A DNA stretch of 64,000 nt from Allacma fusca (GCA_947179485.1 OX359249.1:47505415-47569414); one strand, 5' to 3'. Shown: positions 26,189 to 38,899, numbered from the stretch's first letter. Notes: a model not told the origin generated them from the letters alone. Made by a program: numbers and translations.

Positions 26189-26916
26189 TGGAATTATTTT
26201 ATTATTTAAAAAAAATGAATTAACATGATACTTCATGCTTACAATTTATTAGAATTTTTTGTATTGTATAACTTATTATTGCATGCAAGAGGGATTTGGA
26301 TAAGGTGCATGTATTTCCTTCAAGATTCAGTTCCCAAATGTAAACAAACTGACACCAATAAATTTTATGACATCAGTCAGTACATTTCCATCTTACGTAC
26401 TTTGCTTGGTGTAAAGCTGTAAAAAATGAAAAGGTTAGGATAAAAAAAAATTCTACTGCATTGCATCTATCATATCATACACATGACTCAGTCAGAGTGG
26501 TGGAGGACTGTTATATGTATCTACATATGTTGTTTTTAAAATATACGAGGAGAGATTGAACCTTTGATATGAATAAAATGAGCAGCATGAATGCTAAGAC
26601 ATCCACTCTTACGTCTACATATGTATCTATATGTGTGTGAGTACGTCTCCATATGTAAACTTATTTTGTGGGACAAAAACCTCACTTGGCTTCGTCATAT
26701 TTCAATTGTTTCCCCCATCCTTGGGATGGGCTAAACAAGAGTTAAAGATAGATATTCAAGGCACACATACAGAATTGTCTTTCAATTTGGAAATATTATA
26801 TGTAAGGGTAGAGATATCTATACCTAGGTACATATATGGTAGTAATAAGAATAGATATGCTTAGCAATTTGGGATGATACCATAATGTGACTTTGGGTTT
26901 TATTAATATTTTCTAG

Positions 26917-29900
26917 GATGAAGTAATAGCCCTCCAGGACAAAGTGATTATACGGGTATCTGACTTGATTTCATGGCTGGTGGATGAGGCGGATTGGGAC
27001 TGGGGATACATAACTCCTTCATCTGCCTCCTGCAAATCACCCCATACAACTCTATCAAAAGCTTTCCTCAGTGAGAAATTCCTCAAAAATGACAAGGAGA
27101 CTGTTGATTTTAGGGATCACGGTAATTTTTACAATTTCTACTTATTTCCTATATGTAATTATGTACATATATGCTATTATTGTATGTTTAAATATTTAAA
27201 ATTATTTGTCAAAGCCTGTGTACTTACAAGACTACACAGATGCACTTACGTACATACAGCTATTTAATATATTATAATAATTATGAATATATATCCATAA
27301 TAATTTCCTCTCCCCTCCCGTTGAATTAATTTATTAGGGAACAAAATCAATACTGTCATTGTACATGTTATTTTTTAAGGGAACTGTTATTCTTGACTTC
27401 AATTCGGGTGACTCCCGTGAAAGAAAATTTGCTCACGACTGTAACGGCCTTCTAGGTTCAAAAATTGAAAAAATATTGTGTTGATTTTTATGAAAGTTAT
27501 GAGGATTGTGAAACAGTTGAGAAAAATGTGTTTGGGCGAGAGAAAGGATTCACGAGGATCGGTGGAAGGAGTTACTATAAGTGTATCTATGTAAAAAAAA
27601 AAAGAAGAAGATATACTAGTAAAAGTATACGTAAGTATAGAATTTTGGGGAAAGTGAAAAATCCCATCCCTACAAATATTACAAAAATTCTGTACTCAAC
27701 ATAAATTCTATGTGAACTGTTTGCAAATTGAATTCTGCCTGGATCTGCGGTATGAAAAGAAATGGTTCGTTGGGGGGGAAAATGGCTATAGATTTATGGG
27801 GAAAGTAAAACTCTGCTGACATTTTCTATTTAAGTCAGGAGTAAAAGTGTATACTTTTAGAGACGAGAGAAAAGTTTTCAAATGGGAAAGGGCGAATGTA
27901 CAGGGTGTGTCACTTCCTTTTTCTTTCCCTTACACCCGCCACCCATATGAGCAGACATGGTAGTACATTTTTGGTTTCTCCACTTTAAAGAGAATCTATT
28001 TCAAGATTTTTCAAAATAAGAACCACGAATCTAGGTCAATCTATAGAGTCATACACGTCAAATGAGTGGAGTCAAGCCGGGAAGCTTTATTTCAATTTTT
28101 CATTTCCAAAATAAAAGGTAAAAAATATTAGTGTTGAGGCAAAATTGAAGCCAATTTTATGAGCTTCAAAAGTAGATCATAGAGACAACTGTGCTCAGCA
28201 ATCTGGGTACAGGGAGTCAAAAAGTGTCAGAAAGTTGAGGGAATGAAGTGTAATGAGGAAAGGGCAAGCCCCAAAAATGCTGGGAAACTGGAACACTGGA
28301 GTTAATATTTCTTTGAGAGAAGGAAACGTGCTGATTGGGGCGGGGAAATTATTTCGCCAGGGCGCTGGTCAAGGCAGCGTCAGCATTAATTTTTAATTGT
28401 TATTTTGAAAATGGATTTCCACATTTTAGTCAAATAAAAATTTCTAGAAAACACATACATATGTATACTTACTTCACTCATTTGAGAGCTGTGACCTTAT
28501 GGGTTTTCCAAAGTCAATGCTTTTGTAATTTTGAAAAATCTAGAAATAGATTCTCTTCAAAGTGTATTAGTTATTGATTTTTTTTACCAAGCCTGCGGAA
28601 ATGTGCTAGGACGGGGGATAAAAGGTTAATGTAACACCCCGTACACAGAACCCGTAGACTTTGAAAAGAAGTTGCGAGGAAATGAAGTAATCGATTCACG
28701 AAGCCGTAATGATCAAATTATAAATTAGTTGTGAGTTCTTTTCCTTCGCTTTATACGATATAGAAAATTAAAGGAATTGACGAATCCTCCGTATGAACCA
28801 GATATACATATGTATATAATACAGTATAAGTCTACGTAAGCGTGAAGGAGTTCACTGTGGCAGGAACCAGACTCGGCCTAAAAATTAATTATATTTTCCA
28901 TTTAAAGCCAATCCTGTTTGATTAACTATTTCCTGAAAATTTCTTGCTTATCATTTTTACCGGATGTCAAGACTTATTTATAGGTATGCTAATTTTGTAG
29001 CACATAACGTCCGCCTTTAACATTACAGTAAGACGTTACTTGGGAATTGTGACATTACTGTTTGGGCTGTTCATATCATATCTCTGACTAGTATTTTAAT
29101 TACCCCCACTAATTGGAAACTACTCAAAACAAAAACACAAAACTTGGCAACGTGACAGCTTTTATGAAGTCTTGAAAGTATTGAAGATTTCTAATTTTCT
29201 AATCTGAACTTTTTAACAGGGTCAAGTAAAATCGTTGTTTTGAATTACGAGCGATATATCCGATTGAGAACAGTGCTGAAGCGGTTGGAAGGCTCGCCTG
29301 ACTTGAGTAATTGGCTATCTCACCCGTTGGTCTTGGCACTCGGTGGACTCAATGTTGGCCCAAATTGTCGTCTTCTCTTTGCCAAGGAAGTTTTCGACTA
29401 CCCAGAGCTAGAAGATCATGAGCTTTTATGTAATCATTTGGGTATGTCATTTTATTATTATCTATAATAATTCTCCACCCTTTGGACTATAGGATTTTAT
29501 ATTGTATTTATTTGTTCTTTTAATAATTACCAAGGAAAATTTACAAGATACCCTGTTTTTCTTTTCCTATTAGTAGTACCTACTTGTATAAAAATATTTT
29601 TTTGGGGGAAATGATGGAGAAATAGAAACTGTTTATCACCGTTATGAGGGTTACATCCTCCCGAATGAATTATTATGATGGGACTGTGTGCGTGCCTAAA
29701 TTTATGTGATGACTGTGGGGTACCACTGTCAAAGTCCGCAGAATGTGATGCATTAAGAAGGAAGTTGACATGGTAAATATTTGTTGTTTGGCGCAGCCCC
29801 CAAATTGAAGGGGAAACCAAAGAAGGGAAGACGACGTAGGAATCCGTCATTGGGCTCGGAGTCTAATGAATCTGAGACATCATCTACTGGCAGCTACGGC

Positions 29901-32727
29901 TCTGATAAGGTAGCAGAACATTTTAATAATAAAATTACAAATGCAACATTTTACAGACATTATTAAATTATTTCCATCTCCGCCCATGTTCTACTACTTT
30001 AAAGGGTTTTTGGAATATCCTAGTGAATTATTCTAGTCAATTTGAAGCATTATCCTCTACAAATGTTAATTCCATACATACTTTGATTTTGTATGTGTGT
30101 ACTAACTTACACTCATGTAATCCAGACAAAGAAGCTACTGAATGGGCCTACAAATCCCTGGAAGATTACTGACGATGCTTTGCGAGTCAAGGTCTCAGTA
30201 GATGCTTTGCACATTGGATCGGGACCATCAATAGAGTTGGAAGACAAACATGTAAGGATTGAGAATTCAAGCATGCAGAAAATAGCCAATAAACTGATCT
30301 CGGACGCAAATAATACTGGAGCAAATGGGAGACTTCGGAACGAGAATCTGGCCCTGAAACCAGGTCACAACAATTATCATGGGCAGATAGACGCGTCTGC
30401 AATAGCCAATCTCAACTTCCCTGTGATTTCTGCTCTTTCCTCCCATGCTGCTCGGATGGCTTCACGCACGGATGCAAAAGGTAGGAAATGCTGCTCGCGG
30501 CTAACTGTACTCTTGATGGCTGATTCTCTCTGAACTTATTGCGGTTGGTCAGTCAGCAGTAATTCTGCTCAATGAACGCCATCACCTTTCTCGTTTAAGT
30601 TGATGGCTGCGTGATAATTTTTCAGGAGTATCCTTTAATGTTTACATATAAGTACATAATTATCTATGTGCTTCATTTAAGCTTGTAACATAAGCCCAGT
30701 AATTTATATTGAACTTATGCGTATGCAATTGAAACTAATTAGTCAGAGTGTCGTATTTTATTAGTAAGAACTTGCCGAAAAGAAAGTAGTAAGTTATTAA
30801 TGGTTGTTATAAATGATGTTACAGGAGATCTTGATAGCCAAATCCATGTGGAGTTATTAGGACCTGGCCTTAGTGAGCTGGCCCAGAAGTTGGAAAGATC
30901 GAATGCATTACAAATTCTACCCATTCGTCCTTCTGTGATCCAAAAGTCCGATTCGGTCTCAGACGAAGAAAACCTCTACAGTAAGAAAAGGTTGAAGACT
31001 GAGCCGTTGGTCAGCCTCAATAATGACAAAAGTTCTAAATTGCGTGGGGCACCTTCCTCTGACATGGAAGTTATTCCTCGAAGCTGGAACGGACTTGTGG
31101 GCCGGTCGATGCAGAATATTTACGGTCCTCCGTCCATTCGTCAGTCCTTATCTAAGGGGAGTAAAACAGGAATTAAACCGGAGCTTCAATCCCCACCAGT
31201 TGCTCCTCTAATAAAAGTTACTAACCATAACCAGTTGCCCAAATTAGAAAGACCAGTTCTAAGTATTACTCCTGTTGACTTGGAAGGAAAAAAGACAAAT
31301 GTAAGTGTAACATTATTCATCAATTAATTTCGAATGAAATCTGTGTGAAACTTGAAAATAACCGAAGAAGGAAGCGGAAATAATATCTTATTTTTGTTGC
31401 AAATTTGAAAGATTTCAATGTATGTATGTACAGGCATCTTTTTCGGAAATCTTAAAGGGAAAGTTGATAGTTTTGGGTATTTTTAATGAATCCGATTCTC
31501 ATGCGCTTTAGTTACATTATTTTGTAGTTATAAATAAAAATCATTTCAATGTATTTTCGTAAGCATATGTTCATTCAATTTTATTTGTTTATGCAGAATG
31601 CAGTACATCCAATACGGCTTACCTCACCATCACCGTTTGTTCCAACGGCAAAGATATATGGAGATCCTATCCTAGTACGAAAGCAAGCTTCAAATCGAAT
31701 ATGTGAACAAGGCGGAACTAGTAGCTCCAGTGACATTTTAGATTTGAGCAGTGCGAAAAGACGACGAGTACATACAGAACAACATCAGATTTCCGGAAAG
31801 AGTCAAGGAAGTTCTGTGGACACGGATTTATTGGATCTAAGTACAAAATCTTCCCAGTCATCAAGTCACGCACAAAATAAAAATATCTTCCATAGCCTTG
31901 CAGATCTCCCACCGCCAAATGCTATGAATCAGCTAGGACTGCGACTCACATCAGAAGTAACATTATTTCCATCAAATCCAACACCAACTATTGGAAATGC
32001 GCCGGGTCATAAAGCTGCCAAGGAGGCACACATAACCAAAGTCCACCACAATCACAATAATCATAGCCAATCCAGTAGCAATAATAGTAAATCTTCTGCT
32101 TGGATGGGAAAACATTCACCTTCAGTCCAAGGCGGAAACATTTTCCGATCCTCAAGTAGTGCATCCTCTTCGCATTTATCAGGAGGAAAATTGCATGGCT
32201 TGAATGAAATGAAAACTAAAAACCATCAGGGACACGGCCACGAAAATCCATTGGCGGCTTTCAGTATTCACAAAAACCAAACTTCATCAGGGCTTCAACC
32301 TCCACAAAAGTCTCCCAAGGTACACAAAAATGAACATCCATTTTCGATACCAGGAATCAAAGACCGTCCTCAAGCTCCAAGTAATCTTCAAGGAAATTCC
32401 ACGAAGCCTCCAAGTAGCCTTGAAAGAGAAAGAGAGCGGGAAGCGAGAGACAAGTCCCGTCAAGGCTCTTCACAGCATAACCGAAATAATCATCTAGGTC
32501 ACCGTGCCATGCCTTCTCCATTTTTCAAAATTGATCCTCCATTTCTACCACTACTAGCCCCACCCATGTTTATGCCCCCTGTGGGAGTATCTCTTCCGGG
32601 AATATTAGGCATGTCTCCGGGCACGATGGAACAGTTTCAGTTTTACAAAGAACTGCTTCAACAAGGAGTGTCTCCACAGTTTCCAGGATGGCCTCTTGAA
32701 ACCTCTAAAGAAAGAGGACCGAAATGA
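26917..32727 (+). CDS. ARID5A/B-like transcriptional regulator lacking a visible ARID domain (5' exon(s) missing)
   Basis: Exons read by eye: 26917-27121, 29220-29441, 29797-29909, 30126-30480, 30825-31300, 31597-32727. All junctions are GT-AG and the phases agree, giving 833 codons plus a TGA stop. Exons 1-3 match the N-terminal module of vertebrate ARID5B from memory: DEVIALQDKVII against DEVIAVSEKVIV, then KIVVLNYERYIRLRTVLKRL against NVIVLSYPQYCRYRSMLKRI, LALGG, the VFDYPELEDHELLCNHL region, and APKLKGKPKK against APNLKGRPRKKK. ARID5 proteins are nuclear and bind AT-rich DNA through an ARID following this module. Here exon 4 continues with unrelated sequence and no ARID is seen. The C-terminal part is low-complexity Ser/His/Pro/Asn. 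It has basic patches (KKRLKTEP, AKRRRV), two LDLS motifs resembling CtBP-type peptides, and a proline- and methionine-rich tail. The first exon seen starts mid-domain after an acceptor, so the start codon lies upstream. Introns are 84-355 bp except the first, which is about 2.1 kb and carries a repeat element. Confidence 0.82.
27901..28641. mobile_element. Inverted-repeat (MITE/foldback) element with TA target duplication, inside an ARID5-like intron
   Basis: The left end CAGGGTGTGTCAC and the right end, read inverted as CGGGGTGTTACAT, begin diverged inverted arms of at least 120 bp. Both arms contain AGAGAATCTATTTC followed by GATTTTTCAAAAT, so they clearly pair. A further inverted match (TCAAATGAGTGGAG against CTTCACTCATTTGA) shows the arms continue inward with gaps. 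TA dinucleotides flank at 27899-27900 and 28642-28643, which fits a Tc1/mariner-type insertion. There is no coding capacity for a transposase, so it is non-autonomous. Arm divergence suggests it is old. Confidence 0.75.
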
Positions 32728-35180
32728 TTCTAAAAAATACAGAATATAATTACTTATGAAGCATAATGAGCGTAGGTCCGGTAAGAGGTCCCAAAGTTCC
32801 ACTGTTCATATTTTCTAGTACTCCGGTTACTGATAGTGGTTATTTTATATCTAATTGTATAATAAATCGTCATTTTATTTATTATTGTTTAAGACCAGTT
32901 TGTATTGCAGCTTACAAATGTTCGATGGGATGTAACAGTGTGCAAAATAATGAGTCAAAGATATGCAACAATAACAAGACTATTGTAGAATGTGTCTATC
33001 TCTGTAGTGTACGTTTGATTGTACTCATATCATGCTGTGAAGAAAGAAGGAAGTCAGTGATTTATTTCTGTTAGATTCTGGCTCTACAAAAGAAATAGAC
33101 TTTCATCTAAGAAATATGTAATAGTTTAGTATTCAACGTAGTTATATTATGTTTAACTATCTGTATGTTCTTGAAGATGCATTTATTTCGATTTCAGTTG
33201 ATTATTTGCAACTGTTTTCTTGTTTGAGGTGTTCCATGTTTCATGGATATCTATACTTTTCTGTTATAGTTTCTTCAGTGGTTATAATTATTCAGATTTT
33301 GAAATCAAGTATGTCCTCGTTGGATATGCAAAAACAATATTTAGATATTTTAGACTTAGCTCCGCTGCAGCAGATGTAACGATAACTGAACTATTGTTTA
33401 CTGTGTTTGTTAACATTTTTTTGCGTTTAGTGGTCATCGTTATACATTACTAAATATATTGGTGGTACATATGTTAGCACATGTTTAATTAGCTGGAATT
33501 TTAATTTCTACTAGGTTTGCTTTGACAGGTTATAATAATCACAGCCGCATAATTCCAGGAGTGAAATCCCGCCACAACATCTTGTAAAGTTTTAATTTAC
33601 TTTTTTTTTTCAAATATCCTGGTATGCTTGAACTGTACAATAACAATAACTTATATAAATTTTCGTGAGTACAAAAAATATTATACTTGACTTCGACTTA
33701 TTCATACTGTATGATTGCGTTAGTATAACATAAAATCAGTTTTTATTAATTATTTGTGTGCTATCTGTTCAATTCCTTTCACGTAAAACAGCGAAATCAT
33801 GGACTTCTCTAAAATATATTGTAATTTGTAATGTATTCTATTTTTTAAGGTAGAAACATTGTATTACTTCGTTTTTAATGAACAATTCCAATGAAATTTA
33901 CGTTTATAGTAACGTTCTTCTCTTACTATGAACTTTCAAGTAGTATTCAGTGTATTCTGAAGTACCTTTGATGCAGTTAAATAAATGATTGGGATTATAT
34001 TTAATTATATTTGATTGTCTTGTACATGTAAATAGTTATTTGCCGAATTGTTTTGCAGACTACATGATGCATCTGGTGGCTGAATTTTACTATATTATTG
34101 AGTCAAGTCGTCCTCTGAATTCCTGTTCGCATTTATGAGATAAATTGTAATATTATAATATGTAGAGGACCGTGGTTGAGAAAATTATTTTGTCCGAAGA
34201 TAAGTAAGTATAAAGTGCAATGTAGTTGTAGCTTTTGTAGATTTGTTTACTTACGTCTTCGGAGAGGTGTATGCTTTCATGCAGAAACATATAAGGACAG
34301 TTATGTGGAAAAGGTAAAAGTAACAATAATAATTAATTGTTGTGCACAGAATAATTTCTATGAGTATTTTCCCTCCACATGGAAAATATAAAACTTAATC
34401 ATGGTAAAAACTGTAAATACTGCATAACGCAGGTCGGTGTACATACATATATAGTTTAATAGTTTTGAAGTTGTAGAGGACGTAAGTTACGTAAGTTCCA
34501 GTTGCACTCATTTGTTGCTGCCAATAGTGGAACATATCCCCACAGGAGGTGTTGTACGAAATGAATGTACTTCAAATGCTATAGTGTGTCACTATCAATT
34601 CCAATGGATTGATTCCTTGATCAATTACTATAGATTACGTTTGCGTCTTCATAATGGAACGATGAATTAAGCCTTCTTTTTCATACATTAGTTTGTTACT
34701 TATTGTTATTTGTGAAATTTACTATTACGAGTTTGGATAATTATTGTTGCAATTAACTTAAATATTAAATACTACTGTTTAATTTTTGTTGTTTTATACA
34801 GGCGAAAGTTTTGAGAATCTTTTGTGGTTACTGTGTATATTGTACATATCCTTACTGATTATTTTGTATTTGTTATTTCCTTCTGAATTCTGTCATTTCC
34901 TAAACATATTGCTTACCAGCTAATTCTTGGCGTTATTGAATTTAATTCCCTGTTAATTCAAACTATAACATGTGTTCTCTATATATTACTATATCATAAA
35001 ACTCAGTCAATCAAAAACTTTATAAAATGTATAAAACTTATAATAAAATTATACATTTCATAATGTGTATGGTGGATTGCTACATCATTTCTTTACGCGG
35101 GCTCTTTTTTTGCGATATCAAAGGCAACAAAAAAATTAATATTGGAGATTGGATTTCTTTGGATTAGTTGGATACAATAT
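32728..35180 (+). other. 3' flank / probable 3' UTR of the ARID5-like gene
   Basis: This is AT-rich sequence after the stop codon, without recognised genes. Candidate polyadenylation signals AATAAA are at 32861-32866, 33980-33985 and 35042-35047. The first is only about 130 bases after the stop, so the UTR may be short, with longer alternative ends possible. The stretch lacks the microsatellites of the region upstream of the gene. Confidence 0.5.
32861..32866 (+). terminator. Candidate polyadenylation signal (ARID5-like gene)
   Basis: Canonical AATAAA about 134 bases after the TGA stop. Two further canonical signals lie downstream, so usage is uncertain. Confidence 0.4.
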
Positions 35181-36110
35181 CAAAAAGCTTTATTTATTTA
35201 CGGACTTTCAACTACAAAAAGACGGCCATCGTCAGGCGTTAAACAGAAAGTTAAAGATCTAAGTTATGGTCTTCTTGTAAGAATAACTTTTCAATAATAA
35301 ATTATTTACATATATTAAAAACTTCAATATTAATTCTTGATTAAAATGTTTTTGGGATTTTAAATTTTCAGTTTTACAATTATTGGTTTCCAAATTGAAT
35401 ATTATCTAATAAAAATCTTTATTAGTGTCCATTAAATTTAAGGTGTCTGTTACGAGACCTTCCTTAATTACCCGTAAAACAAATCAGGGTTCTTTTGCAA
35501 CTCCCACTGCACTGTTCCAGGCAATTTGATGTTCATTATTGGCTACATATTTCTCTAGTGCTGAGTTGTCTTAATTCTTTAGCCTCACATGATCCATGTG
35601 TTCTTTCAGACTCGTTTGGAGTGGTCTGTACGTTTCATAATAATAAACTATCGCAGTTACAACAGGGTATTCTGTGTATGTATAGCGTGGTTCTCCTTCT
35701 TTATCTTTAACTCTTGTAAGCATAGATAGTTTTGACTTTGCGCCAAGGAAAGAATATTATTTTCCAATCAAATTTCCGTTGGAGGTATCCGGCAACCTTG
35801 TTGGATAAGTTTCCTATAAATGGAATAGGAACCCATGGTTATTCTCTACTTTCTTCAGAAAGACCTTCCTCCATAATTTCAGCAACACATGCATTCAATT
35901 CAGACTCGTCAATATGTTGTTGGTTCTTGTGGTATGTAATTGTAAGGTTGGGGATGAATATATTGGATATGAAACTGATGCATAATGGAAGGCCTGCTGT
36001 TATAATTCGAATCATTTGTTATCAAAATGATCAGACTGACTCTTGTCGCCGTGGTTTATTACACGAAGGGGGGATGCGACGTCTACGAAAGCGTTTTAAA
36101 ATATAGTCAA
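35180..36110 (-). mobile_element. Broken Penelope-like retroelement fragment (GIY-YIG endonuclease part)
   Basis: Read on the minus strand, pieces of this stretch resemble the C-terminal part of Penelope-like element proteins. I see a cysteine-rich IPC-type segment, then a segment resembling the GIY-YIG endonuclease with a SLKEH-like motif, and a downstream NSALEKYVANNEHQIAWNSA-like stretch. The reverse transcriptase part is not recognised. The copy is clearly degraded, with several breaks, and no repeats at its ends could be defined. It is an old 3'-type fragment. The family call is from memory of the motifs and was not checked by a search. Confidence 0.55.
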
Positions 36111-37598
36111 CATTGCCAGCCCACACATACATACATCAGAGAACTCAGGATGATCTCACTTAGGTGGTAATAACTAATCAAACTACAGGAATATTAATAT
36201 AATGCTAAAATTCTAAGGAGAGCTTACATTATTCCATTGACTCAGCCGTTAATTGAAATTAATGACTGATATACCTACATATATGTATGCAAGCATCAAA
36301 CACGGTAGGGAATCTGTTCAACAAGCATAACTATGGAATCAGGAAAAGAGTCTTCAAGCCAGATTCACTATTTACTTGTTCGGCCATAGTGAGGGCATCA
36401 CGAGACTACCCTGAATACTAAGGAGAAAGTCCACTACATACGTACTTTTTGTAGAGTCTTACAAAAAAGAAATACGAACTTCTCGGTGTTTAAAGGAATG
36501 AATTATTATTAATTAAATAAATAATATATAATGCATTTTTTCTGGTCTGCCCTGACTTTCCAGCAACGAATAATACAGAAATGAACTAAAGTCCATGTAG
36601 TTACAAATTACGAACTCCTTTTTTACGTATTTTCAGAAATTAGACTTCGCAATTTTTCCGGGTTTATCTTTACCCGGATTTTTTCTCGGGGAACAATTCG
36701 GACTTGCAATTTGACTTGCAACAACGAATGACACAGAAATGCTCACAAAAATTAACTCCGGGATTACAAACTATAGTAAGTATAACCAGTATACAAGTCC
36801 TTATTTCATCGTTTTCTGTGTTTCCCCACAGAAAAAAATCGGACAGAAACTTGACAATGTTCCGGTGTAAATATAATTTCATGGCAGAGGCGTATTGTTT
36901 TGGAAGGAGAAACATGACAGTGAGGGACTTCATAATACAATAAGCACATCTTGAGTATAACATGTACATATACGGATAGGAACGAATGGGCAAGGGGATA
37001 CAAAAATGTATTCTCTGTTTTTTAAGGAATATTTCCTATCCCATATTTTGTAACTACTATATGTTGACAAATATGAGGTGCTATGAGATAAGAATTTGGC
37101 ATTTCGGCGAATAAAGTCTTGGCTGACTTCCTTGAGGCTTTTATAACTTCAGCCTTAAAACAGTACACGGTTGCTACAAACTAGGGAAATGAATATTTTA
37201 GGAGCGTATAATATGCTCGTTCATGATCAAAATGGAGGAAATATTTATTGGAATACTGTCGTATGTATGTAGGCAGAAAAAATAGCGTAGATGCTTTAAG
37301 TAAATAAAAGTACTATAGTGAGTGTCGTTGCTTCCTCTGCCGTCAGTTCTACATCCTGTTTCAGCCTCCTCATTTTCTGATTCCATCATTGACTTTCTAT
37401 GTGACAGCTGTCTCGTTCAGTATTTGTCCAAGTCAGCAAAGAGAGATCGCTGAAAATCCAACTTAACTGTAAAGGATTCCAGACAAACGATTTTCAATTT
37501 TCTCAAGCAGCAACAGAAAATCAATAATGCCCCGAATTTAAACAAGTTTAGCGCACGGATCAAGGAAATAAATTGAACTGAATCTTTATAGCATCTCT
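36111..37598. other. AT-rich intergenic sequence
   Basis: No gene is recognised. Two similar short segments near 36562-36585 and 36719-36742 (both containing CAACGAAT followed by ACAGAAATG) suggest a local decayed duplication. Confidence 0.4.
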
Positions 37599-37800
37599 TA
37601 CCATAGACACTACTATTACCAGGTTTTGCAGGATCCTCTCAATTCTTAATGTATTAAAAATGAATATAATCACTGGCCGGATTAACACATAATTTAATGG
37701 AACCATCTGCGAAAAAGTGCAACTGAATGTAACAAGTACTGATGGATGCTTACGTTGCTTACTATACCCACCAGCTACCCGCATAGGTACATATAACAAT
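37599..37800 (+). repeat. Dispersed repeat, copy 1
   Basis: About 200 bp that matches 63340-63525 in the same orientation, with substitutions and small gaps. Shared blocks include TTACCATAGACA, ATCCTCTCAATTCT against ATCATCTCAATTCT, CAATTTAATG-type, GAATGTAACAAGT and CCACCAGCTAC. No coding capacity and no clear terminal repeats, so the family is unknown. Confidence 0.7.
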
Positions 37801-38890
37801 ATTAATCGGGATCGGCCACTTGACTTTTATTAATGGCAGTCGATATTTTAAGTGAATAATAGCAAAATAGTACTAACTGCCGGTTAACTGAACTGTTTCC
37901 AAGGTGCGATTCCAGTCCCAATATTTAATGATCCTTCGAGCCTGATCTAGTTGTCATAAAGCCTTAAAATAGTAATTATTGTTGAGTAAAGCTCCCCTCT
38001 CTGGCGAAATGGAATAGTTGATCATTAAGAAGTTAACAAGATTGAAAAATACAATCAATAATCCAGCATCGGACATAGGCATGCCAGATGTCCTGATTGG
38101 ATCAGGACCCTCCTGATTTGAGATACTAACAGTATTCCTGATACCTGATGAGCTCCAACCAAGTCATGATGTTGAACAGAACAGTCAGGAAACATTTGCG
38201 GAATATTGTCAATTTTGACAAAATTTAGATGTTCAGAGAAATATTGAATGTGTGAAGTTACCTCGAAGACTTCTGCTACCTGCTATACATAAGTACACGC
38301 AGGTATAATTATAAATAGTTCCAATCTTTTGTGCAATTAGCGCTGTTGACTTTCTTTGTCACCTACAAGGTTGCTCATGTCATGAATGTATTTTCTCTGC
38401 TTGAAAAAACTTATTTCGCCGAATTATAGTAACAGTACTTTAGTGTGTTTATCCGAACCCTAACGCCAGGTTCTTAAAATATTTGCCAGTATATATTTTA
38501 TAATGATGGAGAATCCGGACCTGAAGTAGGTATTACTATGCTACGTCTGTGACTAGGACTGCATCGTTCATTCAAAATGGACTGTAATTTGGCAATGTTA
38601 CAAGTTACAATGGTATGGCAATGGTGGCAAGGATGTATCCTTACCACCAGATTGGATTCCGAGACTCACAAATCATGGGGAAGTCATTTTGGAAGAGGGT
38701 GGTTGCCAAGGCTACTAGAACTTCTAAAGTTCCTGGATAACCGAGCCACAGTTTTAAATTGAACAAAATCTGGGAAGTCAAAAGACCAGCGCATTAAACC
38801 ATCAAAGCCGGTCCACATTGTAGGGGGCATCGAAGTCGAGGGCGACAAATATAAGTATATCTACTAGCGAAATGGGAACCAGCGCAGTTT
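37801..38890. other. Intergenic sequence without recognised genes
   Basis: No exon was recognised. Around 38090-38150 there is a cluster of CCTGAT / ATCAGG motifs (including a TCCTGATTGGATCAGGA palindrome), possibly the end of an old transposon. Confidence 0.35.
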
Positions 38891-38899
38891 ACTACCGAT

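Larger units (their letters stand above)
1..26916. other. Microsatellite-rich region without recognised exons (probable long intron or 5' territory)
   Basis: About 27 kb in which I could not recognise any conserved exon on either strand. Open frames here are short, low-complexity, or run through simple repeats. The + strand is visibly richer in T and G than in A and C: long T runs are common and long A runs few. CT and GT microsatellites are spread through it (listed separately). The first recognised exon downstream starts inside the conserved N-terminal module of an ARID5-like protein, so at least one more upstream coding exon must exist. It may lie in this stretch or before the window. A large intron or upstream regulatory region of that gene is the likeliest reading, but it is inference. 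Two possible coding segments near 23.7-24.5 kb are described separately. Confidence 0.5.

Noticed and set aside
29910-30824. Hidden ARID exon within the introns of the ARID5-like gene
   Set aside because: The two introns in question are 216 and 344 bp, and no ARID-like motif was seen in any frame.
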